Translations under genes and position numbers: made by a program | Notes under the pieces: generated by a model | Told to the model about the DNA's origin: nothing | Database searches by the model: none | What the model saw: only the letters and a program-made list of their open reading frames with translations | Shown: one piece after another, positions 25,923-34,526 of the stretch | Layout: each line of letters opens with the position of its first letter | Numbering within the stretch: the first letter of the stretch is position 1 | Source: a virus | Strand: one strand, 5' to 3' | Virus record (IMG/VR): IMGVR_UViG_3300045684_000009 | Span: 62,001-126,000 of that record | DNA length: 64,000 nt

Positions 25923-26717
25923 TTAAAATTTAAATTCATCCCCTACTAATCTAATATATCCTCTATCATCATGTTCAAAACATACGGGAGCATATACGGG
26001 TAAGTTCCTAGCCCTATTATTAGTCGCACATGATACGCCAGTTTTAGTGTCATATTCTACTAACCAAGACGAAGTACATTTCTTGTCTATAACCGCACCT
26101 AAATGTCCTAAAGTATCTATACCCCCTCTATTAGCATGTATCACCACACCAATTACACAGTCATATTCCTCTGCAGCGTTAAGTAAGAACGTAGTAACAC
26201 GTTTCACACTACTTTCATCGTTGGGATTCTTCACTAAATCGGCAACTTGGTCTATGAATATGAAACCTATCTCTTTGCCAGATTTAATCATATTGTCAAT
26301 TATCCCTTTTATCAAGTCTAACCTTTCAACAAAGTCAAATTGGCGGAGATGAAACGAGTAATACCCATCTATATTATTATCCTTATGTAAAGAAGTATGA
26401 AACTTCTTTTGATTCTTACCCCACTGATTCTTCGATTCCTCTGTGACAAAATCAAGTATAACTTGGTCTCCTATCTCCATAGAGAATCCTAAGTTTATCA
26501 ACTCATCGTCTGTATAATTAGCAGACTCTATACCTTTAACGAAACCACTCTTCCTAGTTTTCTCTCTTCCATATATTACAACAAGGTCACCAGGACCTGC
26601 TACGCCAATAGGTGTATCTAAGTCAGCGTTTTTATAGTATAGGTAATAAGAATCCTCATCGTAGTGTTTATTAAAGTCGTATTTAATCTCTTCTAATAGT
26701 TCTTTATTTAAATCCAT
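25923..26717 (-). CDS. RecA-fold (RepA/AAA_25-like) ATPase with atypical Walker A
   Basis: 264 residues. P-loop region VVIYGREKTRKSGFVKG near 47-63, where the expected Gly of GxxxxGK[S/T] is Arg (GREKTRKS). Walker B-like IGFIFIDQVADL near 150-161 with the Asp. Later come VVIHANRGG and SCATNNRARNLP. The arrangement fits RepA/DnaB-like helicase-core ATPases of mobile elements. It has its own promoter-like sequence 33 bases upstream. Could load a helicase or remodel replication DNA; the altered P-loop leaves its ATPase activity open. Confidence 0.65.
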   Translation of the reverse strand: MDLNKELLEEIKYDFNKHYDEDSYYLYYKNADLDTPIGVAGPGDLVVIYGREKTRKSGFVKGIESANYTDDELINLGFSMEIGDQVILDFVTEESKNQWGKNQKKFHTSLHKDNNIDGYYSFHLRQFDFVERLDLIKGIIDNMIKSGKEIGFIFIDQVADLVKNPNDESSVKRVTTFLLNAAEEYDCVIGVVIHANRGGIDTLGHLGAVIDKKCTSSWLVEYDTKTGVSCATNNRARNLPVYAPVCFEHDDRGYIRLVGDEFKF

Positions 26718-26749
26718 ATATTATGTCATTTGTTTTATTTAATACGTTG

Positions 26750-26780
26750 TAAATATACAAAATAGCTAGTGAACTTCAAA
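26750..26780 (-). promoter_or_regulatory. Promoter upstream of the RecA-fold ATPase gene
   Basis: On the minus strand TTTG (26777-26780), exactly 19 bp, then TATATTTA (26750-26757). This matches the Bacteroidota -33/-7 layout (TTTG-N19-TAnnTTTG) with one mismatch. The start of transcription would lie about 25 bases before the ATG at 26717. Confidence 0.6.
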
Positions 26781-27053
26781 GTTTTCTACTTCTTTTAACA
26801 ATTCATTAACTTCTTCTATTTCTAAACCATCCAAATCATCAGGTGTAACAGGTCTAAATCTTGATAATCGGAAATGAGTGTAAGGGAAATTATTAGAGGT
26901 GTCTATTTCTTCTACAGACACCCCCAAAACTCCCCCCATCATACTCATCTTAACTACTTCTAATATCGTATAAATTCCATCCTTCTTAATCCATTTGGAA
27001 GCAGGAAAGTCAGGAGGTTTATTACTATCGTCAATACATACTATTTGGTCCAT
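26766..27053 (-). CDS. Conserved phage protein, 95 aa
   Basis: The pattern VCIDDSNKPPDFPASKWIKKDGIYTI...NFPYTHFRLSRF is a small phage family I recognise by pattern, with unknown function; likely a compact beta barrel with an acidic C-terminal helix. Its 3' end overlaps the promoter of the next gene. Confidence 0.7.
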   Translation of the reverse strand: MDQIVCIDDSNKPPDFPASKWIKKDGIYTILEVVKMSMMGGVLGVSVEEIDTSNNFPYTHFRLSRFRPVTPDDLDGLEIEEVNELLKEVENFEVH

Positions 27054-27057
27054 TATA

Positions 27058-27420
27058 TTAATTAGTATTTTGACATTGTTTTAATACAAAGTTGAATAAT
27101 CTATCTTTGTTTCTAAAGTTATACCTCTTTTTAGCTCCTTTAAACCTAACCCAATTGTTTGCAGGATTTACATACATATTCCCATTTACAAACAGTTGTT
27201 GTTGATGATACCTGTATTCAAATTTAATATCTTCATTTTTCTCAAGGCGTTCAGCAAATCTATCGTATGATGCCCACTTCCTACGCTTATGTCGATAGTT
27301 ACTTTCTTCTAAAGAAGATTTAACACATTCACAAAAATCTTTGTGACATTTAGGGTCAAATATTTCACTATCTATGGCCCATTTACAAGTATCTTCGTTG
27401 TGATGTAAGTCTTTTCTCAT
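27058..27420 (-). CDS. Hypothetical basic protein, 120 aa
   Basis: Not recognised. His/Cys-rich start (HHNEDTCKW...CHKDFCECV) could bind metal. The rest is strongly basic (RHKRRKWASYDRF, KGAKKRYNFRNKDR) and may bind nucleic acid. Confidence 0.6.
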   Translation of the reverse strand: MRKDLHHNEDTCKWAIDSEIFDPKCHKDFCECVKSSLEESNYRHKRRKWASYDRFAERLEKNEDIKFEYRYHQQQLFVNGNMYVNPANNWVRFKGAKKRYNFRNKDRLFNFVLKQCQNTN

Positions 27421-27421
27421 A

Positions 27422-28066
27422 TCAATTAGTATTTCGATTGTGATGAGAGTCTAAGAACGCCTCTCTAATATTACAGAAATCTAGGAACTCGTCAATAGTT
27501 ATAGGTCGGTATTCACCAATCGCGTTATATACGTTGTCAATACCTACATCAAATGATTTACCTAACCCCGCATATGAACCATGAACATGACCAAAAGCAT
27601 GAAATGCTCCCTTATGTCCTTGATGCCATATAGCCATAGGATAATGGTTAACAACTATATTGTTCCCTTTGAATTGGATGTATTGAGTGTCGGCTGCAGG
27701 TAACACATTCTCGAAATAGTGTTTGTGTAAACCTTTAGTTCGAATGTTATGATCGTGATTACCATATGTTAGAATGATATTCTTACAGTTCACTCGTTCT
27801 GCAAACTCTAATATTCTATGTGCACCACCAAATGCAACATCACCTGCATGCATTAATACATCGTTCTCCTTTACGTTTTCGTTGATACCTTTAATAATAG
27901 TATCATTCATTTCTTCTAAGGTGTCGAAGTCTCGCACTGAGTTGTCACCTCCATGTTGAGATAAATCCCAACGAGTAGTTCCTCTACATATGTTGTTGTG
28001 TGCGTAATGTGTATCGGAAGTTAACCATAGTTGGTCAAACTTATTTAATGAGTCAAATCTTACCAT
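27422..28066 (-). CDS. Calcineurin-like metallophosphoesterase
   Basis: 214 residues. Metal-binding signature in order: LTSDTHYAHNNI (D-x-H), HAGDVAFGG (GD), LTYGNHDHN (GNHD), VVNHYPM (H) and FGHVHGSY (GHxH). Hydrolyses phosphoester bonds; phage homologues may act on nucleotides or 2',3'-cyclic phosphate RNA ends. Lies upstream of the CCA-adding/RNA repair stretch, so an RNA end-healing role is plausible but unproven. Confidence 0.85.
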   Translation of the reverse strand: MVRFDSLNKFDQLWLTSDTHYAHNNICRGTTRWDLSQHGGDNSVRDFDTLEEMNDTIIKGINENVKENDVLMHAGDVAFGGAHRILEFAERVNCKNIILTYGNHDHNIRTKGLHKHYFENVLPAADTQYIQFKGNNIVVNHYPMAIWHQGHKGAFHAFGHVHGSYAGLGKSFDVGIDNVYNAIGEYRPITIDEFLDFCNIREAFLDSHHNRNTN

Positions 28067-28099
28067 TTTACTGATTTTAATTTCTTATTTAATTATTAT

Positions 28100-28291
28100 T
28101 TAATCGCACCAAGGCTCTCCTTTATCTAATTCTCCAAATAATCTGTTAGATAATCTACGAGCCCTGTTAATAACTTCGTCATCTAATAACTCCTTGTTCT
28201 CGTCAATGTATTGTGTTAATGCAACACATATTATAACTACATCTTTATAGTGTAATTTTGTTGTTACTTTTTCATATATGTCGTATCCCAT
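28100..28291 (-). CDS. Hypothetical protein, 63 aa
   Basis: Not recognised. Helical, with a YIDENKELLDDEVINRARRL helix. Its start touches the stop of the CCA-enzyme gene. Confidence 0.6.
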   Translation of the reverse strand: MGYDIYEKVTTKLHYKDVVIICVALTQYIDENKELLDDEVINRARRLSNRLFGELDKGEPWCD

Positions 28292-29019
28292 TACTTCTTA
28301 TTTGTCATTTGTAATTTCCAGCCTTTAGGAAACAGTTGTTTATATATTTCAAAATTCCACATTTGAAGACATTCTAACCACCACAAAGTATCATACGTAT
28401 TGTGGTTAAACATCTTATTCAATTCAGAGTAAACTCTTTCAGTAGATATTACTGAGAAGTCTCCATTGTAATCTTTGATAGCGTCTTCTATCTCATCTGA
28501 CAATTCAAACTCTTTAGTACATGCAAATCTCAATGCTCTCAATATACGTAGAGGGTCATCGTTGAAAGTCACATGAGCGTCAATAGGTGTTTGTAAAATT
28601 CGGTTAGCCAAATCTTCCATCCCACCAAACAAATCAATAATCTCACCATCCTCCGCTTTAGCCATTGCATTAACAGTAAAGTCTCTACGCTCTAAGTCAT
28701 CTCTCAATGTACCTAGTTCAACTATAGGAGTCCTTGTTCCCTCCACATATCCAACTTCTTTTCGGGCAATAACAAAGTCAGCAACACCACTATGAGTATG
28801 GTCATCGGGAAACAAAGCACGAACAGTATAACAATTTTCCGTAACCAAAAAGATTTCATATCCTTGTGTTTCTAAATGTTCAGCAAATTTGCGTGTAACT
28901 GTATTGACATCCCATTTTGTGGGGTCATCTAATACAACCGAATAATCTATATCCTTAGATTGTAATCCTAACAATTGGTCTCTTATCCGACCACCAACCT
29001 CATATAGTGTATATTTCAT
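28291..29019 (-). CDS. cca: CCA-adding enzyme / poly(A) polymerase family tRNA nucleotidyltransferase
   Basis: 242 residues from ATG 29019 (MKYTLYEVGGRIRDQLLG). Class II nucleotidyltransferase signature: VGGRIRD...DIDYSV near 8-28. Also RRDFTVNAMA near 110, FGGMEDLANRIL, and DDPLRILRALRFA near 155 (RNA-binding helix). Adds or repairs the 3'-CCA of tRNAs. It is shorter than cellular enzymes because the C-terminal body and tail are reduced. The phage tRNA-Gln does not encode CCA, so such an enzyme (host or phage) is needed. Overlaps the upstream stop codon (TAATG). Confidence 0.85.
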   Translation of the reverse strand: MKYTLYEVGGRIRDQLLGLQSKDIDYSVVLDDPTKWDVNTVTRKFAEHLETQGYEIFLVTENCYTVRALFPDDHTHSGVADFVIARKEVGYVEGTRTPIVELGTLRDDLERRDFTVNAMAKAEDGEIIDLFGGMEDLANRILQTPIDAHVTFNDDPLRILRALRFACTKEFELSDEIEDAIKDYNGDFSVISTERVYSELNKMFNHNTYDTLWWLECLQMWNFEIYKQLFPKGWKLQMTNKK

Positions 29020-29270
29020 TACCAACTCACTCTAAATGTAATTTCATCGCCAATATTGACTCGCATTTTACCCCTAACCTTGCGCAAATGCTCACAAGCT
29101 TGTTCACATGCCATATCTAAAGGCATATCATCATCTTCTGTAAATCCAACGTATTCTGAAACTGTATGGTTGTAGGTTTCACCGTCATAAAAGTCTAAAT
29201 CCTTCCATAATTCAATTACGTGTGGGGGGAAACCATCTTGAAATATTTCATATATCCTTGTTTGTTTCAT
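29019..29270 (-). CDS. Hypothetical acidic protein, 83 aa
   Basis: Not recognised. Small alpha/beta protein with an acidic middle (TEDDDMPLDMACEQACEHL). Overlaps neighbours by single bases. Confidence 0.6.
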   Translation of the reverse strand: MKQTRIYEIFQDGFPPHVIELWKDLDFYDGETYNHTVSEYVGFTEDDDMPLDMACEQACEHLRKVRGKMRVNIGDEITFRVSW

Positions 29271-29626
29271 TATGCTCCTAATTTTAATACATCAGTAAAT
29301 GAAGGTTCGGATATTGAGATATTCCAACTACCCTTAATCTCACCAGCCTTAGTGATAGTCTTCCACATATCTCCATGCTCCTCACCCTCACCCTCTACGA
29401 AGAAGAAGTGGTTGGGGAATAACTTTGAAAGCTCCTTAATATTTGATTCATGATCGTACCATTTCATGTCATCACCAAGTTCACCTAAATCAATACTGTA
29501 CTCAGATATATCTTCTAACCTACGTTCTATTAGGTATGCCTCGTCAGATGTATAATCCAACTTTTCAAATTTACCATTTGTCTTTTCAGTGTAAACGTTT
29601 ACTATAAATCTTGTGTAATATCCCAT
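29270..29626 (-). CDS. Hypothetical protein, 118 aa
   Basis: N terminus MGYYTRFIVNV and acidic body resemble a phage family I know by pattern (MGYYT...); function unknown. Likely a single alpha/beta domain. Confidence 0.6.
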   Translation of the reverse strand: MGYYTRFIVNVYTEKTNGKFEKLDYTSDEAYLIERRLEDISEYSIDLGELGDDMKWYDHESNIKELSKLFPNHFFFVEGEGEEHGDMWKTITKAGEIKGSWNISISEPSFTDVLKLGA

Positions 29627-29627
29627 G

Positions 29628-30173
29628 TTATGCTAATTTAAATTGTTTTAAAAATGTTCTTAAATCGAGAATACTTTCTCCACCCATTTCTGTTAAATAC
29701 TTTTCCCACGCATCTGGAAAATCAAGAGATAAAGCTGTAGGTTCTTGGTCAGATTTATATACACCTTTAGAATCAGGGTCTAACCACTTATTAAAGTCAG
29801 GATACTTATCATAATCCCACACTCTCTCGTCAGCAAGAAATACTACTGCGGTGAGTGCGTCATTTAAGTCTGGCTCATGAAATGTAGCGTGAGGTACGTC
29901 ATTATTAACTAACCAAGCATGCTGCTGATTTAAAGTGCCGATACTAAACCCTTCATCGTCTATTTTACTATTAGTAGTACCACCATTAAGTATAATGAAT
30001 GTTTTATCATCCTCTGCCCATATATTGCAATCATGAACACAGCCCGCATTCAGGCAATCATAATTGTCCATCATATACTCAACAACAGCATGTCCAAACT
30101 GTATACCTTGTTGAATAGGTGAAAGGTTGTACGGTACGAGTCCGTACATTCTGTATTTTAGTTTATCTGTCAT
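29628..30173 (-). CDS. PTH2-like peptidyl-tRNA hydrolase
   Basis: 181 residues. The layout LSPIQQGIQFGHAVVEYM near 16-33, then KTFIILNGGTTNSK, then VPHATFHEPDLNDALTAVVFL follows the archaeal/eukaryotic-type PTH2 fold: a G-x2-x2-Q-x-x-H-A helix, a beta strand, and a strand-helix with an E/D-P-D pair. The family releases peptides from peptidyl-tRNA. A C-terminal extension of about 60 residues is extra. Neighbours are tRNA and RNA repair genes, which supports the call. No catalytic proof. Confidence 0.5.
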   Translation of the reverse strand: MTDKLKYRMYGLVPYNLSPIQQGIQFGHAVVEYMMDNYDCLNAGCVHDCNIWAEDDKTFIILNGGTTNSKIDDEGFSIGTLNQQHAWLVNNDVPHATFHEPDLNDALTAVVFLADERVWDYDKYPDFNKWLDPDSKGVYKSDQEPTALSLDFPDAWEKYLTEMGGESILDLRTFLKQFKLA

Positions 30174-31246
30174 AAGTTATCTTTTCTAATTGTTAATAAT
30201 AAATTCTGTGTAAACTTAGGCTTAACCTCGCGAGGTAAATTAGATGCATCAAATGCTGCTTTAATATCGTCAATCATAGACTCAGCATCGTCAAGTAATT
30301 CGTCATACTTCATCTCACCTCTACGGATTTGAAGTAGATATTCTCTCTCAGGTCTACGCACCACAATACCTTTACCATCTGCAATGTCCTTAGACATATT
30401 TAGAAGTCTCATACAATGCATCATGTTTTTGTGGTCGTATCCTTGCTCTCCCTTTAGATTATCTCTATATCTAGCTTCATTCCTATTCTCTAACCATTCA
30501 GTGTATTCTCTATAATCCTTACAATGCATTGAGTATGCATCTACATCAAATCTAAGATACGTTAGGTGACAAGCGTCTTTAGGTATGCTCACAGTTCTAA
30601 CATTGTTAGAATCGTCACCAATAATACCACCATCCCCGTCATCCATGTCGTACATAGAGTATGTATTTGGGATGTTATTAACTTTAGCTAAACCTATATA
30701 CTTTTGAGCAATTATGGGGTCACCTGCCCCATTAATGTCGCACCATTTTTTAAAATTTACAGTGTGTTCGTTGTACATTAATACATAACAAAAATCAAGT
30801 ACATCCTTTCTAGTCATTGCTTTAGCCTCTTGGTTTATTTTCTTATTTAAACCTTTTGCCTTTTGTATTTGAGAGTACGCGTATCCTGTATACGTATGTT
30901 TTAACTTTGTAGTGATGAATTTGGCTCTAGTTTCTTCAGGGAAGTATTTAACCCAATCATCTGTTGTAATACGTACACAGTCGTCGGGTAAATTAAACAA
31001 CTCCTGCATATTAGGATTACCTTTCGATAATAGTTCTATAAATCGACCTATTTCATAATATGTTTCATCGTTGGTGTTGTCGGATATTTGAGGAATATAT
31101 CTACCCGCAAGTACTTCATCTGTGGGTAGAATAAAAACACCCCTCACGTCAACGTCACTACCTTCTACGTTTGTCCCATAAGCATGTGAACCCGATATAC
31201 CTTCGAATATAATGCGCCCCGAAGTTCTTAATTGTTCAATATTCAT
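30170..31246 (-). CDS. RNA-repair-type nucleotidyltransferase (RlaP-like, pol beta fold)
   Basis: 358 residues. The pol beta nucleotidyltransferase motif lies near 18-36: GSHAYGTNVEGSDVDVRG (GS...D-x-D). A long helical C-terminal part follows. Resembles the RlaP family (RNA repair pathway DNA polymerase beta family), which clusters with RNA ligases. Two shorter relatives lie at 32583 and 33379 and the ligase at 34523. Likely adds nucleotides to, or modifies, broken RNA ends. Overlaps both neighbours by 4 bases. Confidence 0.75.
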   Translation of the reverse strand: MNIEQLRTSGRIIFEGISGSHAYGTNVEGSDVDVRGVFILPTDEVLAGRYIPQISDNTNDETYYEIGRFIELLSKGNPNMQELFNLPDDCVRITTDDWVKYFPEETRAKFITTKLKHTYTGYAYSQIQKAKGLNKKINQEAKAMTRKDVLDFCYVLMYNEHTVNFKKWCDINGAGDPIIAQKYIGLAKVNNIPNTYSMYDMDDGDGGIIGDDSNNVRTVSIPKDACHLTYLRFDVDAYSMHCKDYREYTEWLENRNEARYRDNLKGEQGYDHKNMMHCMRLLNMSKDIADGKGIVVRRPEREYLLQIRRGEMKYDELLDDAESMIDDIKAAFDASNLPREVKPKFTQNLLLTIRKDNL

Positions 31247-31797
31247 ATTTGTGATTTAAAATAATTTAATGATTTTACAACCCTGGTGTCAAAAACATCT
31301 TCAGATGTATACCGTTTAATTATGTGGTCCACATATTCTGATTTATGACGCTTCCAAGTACTCACAGCTTCTCTTTTTTCTGAAAATACACCGATATGAC
31401 GCTCCAACCCGTCGTGATTCATTCTAACCCTGTATTTACCATTTTTAATAGTTATTCCTGTAGGTAGTTCTCGATTCAGGGATGAGTGAAGATTTAAGCA
31501 GTTATTAACATATCTAGGTATAAATACGCAAACATCAGGGTCGTATCTTTTATTACCTGGCTTCAATAAATCCTTATCTAAATGATACCCATCTATATAG
31601 TTAGAGTCCCACCATTGTTTAAATTTAGAGAACGATAACCATTCCGAACAGACGGAACAATCAACGTATGTGGGATACTTATTGAGAGATTTAGGTGAAT
31701 ATACTCTAAATAATATAGATTTCCAAATTGCATATTCTTTTAATTTAGACACCCCTCCTCCATAGTCATTCATACCTACGCCGTATACCAATCCCAT
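31243..31797 (-). CDS. HNH-type homing endonuclease with AP2-like domain
   Basis: About 184 residues from ATG 31797 (MGLVYGVG). The N-terminal half has the phage HNH-like pattern CSVCSEWLSFSKFKQWWD...HLDKDLLKPG...DVCVFIPRYVNN. The C-terminal half GITIKNGKYRVRMNHDGLERHIG resembles an AP2-type DNA-binding domain. This combination is typical of free-standing homing endonucleases that spread between phages. It lies inside the RNA repair operon between unrelated genes. Confidence 0.65.
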   Translation of the reverse strand: MGLVYGVGMNDYGGGVSKLKEYAIWKSILFRVYSPKSLNKYPTYVDCSVCSEWLSFSKFKQWWDSNYIDGYHLDKDLLKPGNKRYDPDVCVFIPRYVNNCLNLHSSLNRELPTGITIKNGKYRVRMNHDGLERHIGVFSEKREAVSTWKRHKSEYVDHIIKRYTSEDVFDTRVVKSLNYFKSQI

Positions 31798-31801
31798 AAT
31801 A

Positions 31802-32107
31802 TTATAATGTTGATTCTTCAATGAATAAATACTCTCCTGAATCTAACCTACGTCTACAGTCATCTAATCCACAGTTTAGAAACTCATTTCTATATTTACC
31901 TGTAGTTCTTGAATAGTTCCAAGCACCTGTCAAGAAAACTGTATCGCTGTTGTCTTTTATAGCGATTATACTATCATATGATTTGAACATACTACCATTA
32001 TCAAATTCGATAATTATTTGCTTTGGTGTTAAGTTGCGACCACGCGTTCGCATGTTCCTAGCACTCTTAAATGTACCTAACGTTTGTACTACTGTTTTAA
32101 GTTTCAT
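31802..32107 (-). CDS. Conserved phage protein, 101 aa
   Basis: Pattern GRNLTPKQIIIEFDNGSMFKSYDSIIA...WNYSRTTGKYRNEFL...RRLDSGEY matches a small phage family of unknown function (possibly DUF8033, from memory). Beta-rich N-terminal part. Confidence 0.7.
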   Translation of the reverse strand: MKLKTVVQTLGTFKSARNMRTRGRNLTPKQIIIEFDNGSMFKSYDSIIAIKDNSDTVFLTGAWNYSRTTGKYRNEFLNCGLDDCRRRLDSGEYLFIEESTL

Positions 32108-32586
32108 ATTCCATATTTTGAATAGAGCTGTTTAAACTCTAAGTTACCTAATAAAGATTCTAATTGTTTCTGTTGTTTTCTAATTACTTTCCCTCCCACA
32201 CATCTATCTCTATACATATCACGTTCTAAACATTGGTCAACCGAAGTTTTCATTAAAAATATATGAGGGTCGAAGTTAATGTTACCAATTAAAGGTTTAA
32301 GATAAGATATCTTTAAATTAGTAGCATCTATGATAACATTTCTATCTGCACATGTGGCGGAGTCAAGTATGCCATTAATTACATCAGTAACTAATTCTTC
32401 CCTATAACTTATATCTTTAGAGTTATAGTAATCTTTATGTTGATGGTCTTCTAACCCCCACAATGCACTTCTAATACTATCTCTTGATACTATTATAGTG
32501 TGAGAGTGTTCTTTCATCAACCTCTTTGCTTCTGTAGACTTACCTGAACCTGATACGCCTATAAGTATAAACATTTTATTCATCAT
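32104..32586 (-). CDS. Polynucleotide/RNA 5'-kinase (T4 Pnkp kinase-like, no phosphatase domain)
   Basis: 160 residues. P-loop GVSGSGKSTEAK near 8-19. VSRDSIRSALW near 34-44 and IIDATNL near 82 are like the T4 polynucleotide kinase lid and base motifs. The HAD 3'-phosphatase domain of T4 Pnkp is missing, so the separate HAD protein at 21527 or the metallophosphoesterase at 27422 could supply 3' end healing. Next to nucleotidyltransferases and near an RNA ligase. One dispersed repeat copy (32229-32248) lies inside the gene. Confidence 0.75.
   Translation of the reverse strand: MMNKMFILIGVSGSGKSTEAKRLMKEHSHTIIVSRDSIRSALWGLEDHQHKDYYNSKDISYREELVTDVINGILDSATCADRNVIIDATNLKISYLKPLIGNINFDPHIFLMKTSVDQCLERDMYRDRCVGGKVIRKQQKQLESLLGNLEFKQLYSKYGI
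32229..32248 (+). repeat. Dispersed palindromic repeat copy 5
   Basis: AACATTGGTCAACCGAAGTT, inside the kinase gene (encodes TSVDQC on the minus strand). Confidence 0.85.
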
Positions 32587-33386
32587 TCTGATTTTAAATG
32601 TAAGCTAATATATTGTCTTAATTGTTTCATACCAGTTAACTGGCCACCTATTGATATTTCATGATGTAAATTATCAGCATCTAACTTGTCTTTCTCTCTC
32701 TTTCGAATCCTCTTATCAATCCACGCCAATAACTCATCTTTGTTAACAGAACCTGGCGTACTGTAATCTCCCGACTTAGGTGCTAAACTCTTAAACTCAG
32801 AATATTTGTCTTTAAATAATGTATGGTATCTAGCATGTATAACCTCCCACAATTCATTCCTTTCATGTTTATCAGCCAAGATATATAATTCTTCAAGTAA
32901 CCACTTATACCTTGCTGGTTCTACGATGTCACCATGTCTTATTATCTGAATTCCGAAATCAAATATACGAATGGCGTGGAATATAGACTTTATAGCTAAC
33001 ACCTTGTCATAATCTGCAGATACAGTTAACTTCTTATTTCCCTTAACCCACGCACCGTTGGCAACTGTCGAGAACGACTTCCTAAGTTTTCCTAAATCAA
33101 TATCTATAGGTCCATAATTTCGATCACTATCAAGGTATATACATTCAATCGCCCTAACGTCATGAGCGTCAACTGCTGCATCGAAATCAACCTTAGTAAA
33201 TATATGTATTGTAATATTACCTTCATCTATTAGAGAACCGTAATCGGGGTAAGGCTCACCGTCTGCTAATACTAATATGTAGTCATGGTCAGAACCTTTT
33301 CGTTGAGTACCGTAAGTAAATGAGCCAAACTTAAATATAGAATCGAAGTTTAATGTGGATGTTACTTTATCTAATTTATCATGCAT
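32583..33386 (-). CDS. Predicted nucleotidyltransferase (pol beta fold)
   Basis: 267 residues. FKFGSFTYGTQRKGSDHDYIL near 18-38 is a GS...D-x-D nucleotidyltransferase motif; a helical C terminus follows. Overlaps the kinase (4 bases) and the next nucleotidyltransferase (8 bases). One of three such genes in this stretch; likely works on RNA ends together with kinase and ligase. Confidence 0.7.
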   Translation of the reverse strand: MHDKLDKVTSTLNFDSIFKFGSFTYGTQRKGSDHDYILVLADGEPYPDYGSLIDEGNITIHIFTKVDFDAAVDAHDVRAIECIYLDSDRNYGPIDIDLGKLRKSFSTVANGAWVKGNKKLTVSADYDKVLAIKSIFHAIRIFDFGIQIIRHGDIVEPARYKWLLEELYILADKHERNELWEVIHARYHTLFKDKYSEFKSLAPKSGDYSTPGSVNKDELLAWIDKRIRKREKDKLDADNLHHEISIGGQLTGMKQLRQYISLHLKSE

Positions 33387-34074
33387 ATCTAAATTCTCTT
33401 ATATTATTTGAATCTAATAATTGTTGTAACAACGGATCATCACAATCCTCAATGTAATAGTTTTCTAACTCTCCTTTATTGTACATATCGTTCATGGTCT
33501 TCCTCAAACCATCGTGTCTGTTCTTAAGGCGAACTACCATTTTATGGTTGTTGTTGTATAACTCTATTTGTTTTCTAACGCCCTCCAATGTGGGAAGTTC
33601 ATTCTTTAGTAGACAACTAGCACAGTATAAACCTCTAGCAGCGTGTCCTAACTTCTTATCGTGTTTCCAATTCCTTATATCTCGTTTAGCGAAACCTAAA
33701 TAAGCCTTAATTACTTTGTAAGTTCTTACGTGAGCTAAAGCTGATTCATCTAACAGGCTACCTTTTTTAAATAAAGACCTATTCCACATAATTACATCAC
33801 TGTTTATAGTGGATTCACCCGAGGTTTGATTGCGGGAGAATTGATCCATTGTTGTCCAAATATAATCAGTGTTATCTTCTGTATATTGGAATTGATGAGA
33901 GTTTGGGAACATCCCTAAGTCATCATTCCACGAAGTTGGTGGTCGATAAACACACAATAAATCCAGATCACTATCTCTACTATTAGTTCCATATAACCTA
34001 GAACCTATTGTTACCTTCCTGTTTGTGAAACTATCTAATCTTAGATGTTCCTCTTTAGTTATTTTAATGTTCAT
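33379..34074 (-). CDS. Predicted nucleotidyltransferase (RlaP-like)
   Basis: 231 residues. TIGSRLYGTNSRDSDLDLL near 22-40 is the GS...D-x-D motif; later helical parts (HAARGLYCASCLLKNELP) resemble those of RlaP-type enzymes. The start touches the NADAR gene stop. Third nucleotidyltransferase of the RNA repair group. Confidence 0.7.
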   Translation of the reverse strand: MNIKITKEEHLRLDSFTNRKVTIGSRLYGTNSRDSDLDLLCVYRPPTSWNDDLGMFPNSHQFQYTEDNTDYIWTTMDQFSRNQTSGESTINSDVIMWNRSLFKKGSLLDESALAHVRTYKVIKAYLGFAKRDIRNWKHDKKLGHAARGLYCASCLLKNELPTLEGVRKQIELYNNNHKMVVRLKNRHDGLRKTMNDMYNKGELENYYIEDCDDPLLQQLLDSNNIREFRYA

Positions 34075-34526
34075 CAGATTCTATTTAGTTTACGGAGTCT
34101 ATGTAATTGTCTGCAAAACTCTCTTTCAGTTAATACGGTTTTGGATTCATCATTATGGCCTATGTTGTGGGTAAATACAGCATCCCCTGACGCCTCTAAA
34201 TCCTTTCTAAATTGTTCATTAGTATTTAATGCATCGTATGCTCTAGTTAGTAGGTCTTGATAATTATCTGACTTCCTTTTGTATGTTATATCATTCCACC
34301 ATAACATCTGTAACGATTGCCACCTCTTATTTCTACCCTTACCTTTTCGTTTAGCAGCAATACCTACGAGTGTGCATGTATATTTCTGAGCATTAGTGTC
34401 ATGATATTTAAACGCCTGTAATAACCCCTCCATAGACGCACACTCTACCCCGTCAAATATAAAAGACCTAGCTGTGAAGTTACTCAACCTTGCAGCAACT
34501 CCTTTATTACTCTTTCCTATGTTCAT
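34074..34526 (-). CDS. NADAR (YbiA-like) family protein
   Basis: 150 residues. LSNFTARSFIFDGVECASMEG near 14-34 followed by LLQAFKYHD is the NADAR entry motif (S-N-F...G...S-x-E). The end has the family-like DLEASGDAVFTHNIGHND. NADAR proteins bind ADP-ribose-type ligands. Some remove ADP-ribose from guanine bases in DNA, reversing DarT-type toxins. Lies between the RNA ligase and nucleotidyltransferases. The C-terminal active-site part is divergent, so activity is uncertain. Confidence 0.6.
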   Translation of the reverse strand: MNIGKSNKGVAARLSNFTARSFIFDGVECASMEGLLQAFKYHDTNAQKYTCTLVGIAAKRKGKGRNKRWQSLQMLWWNDITYKRKSDNYQDLLTRAYDALNTNEQFRKDLEASGDAVFTHNIGHNDESKTVLTEREFCRQLHRLRKLNRI

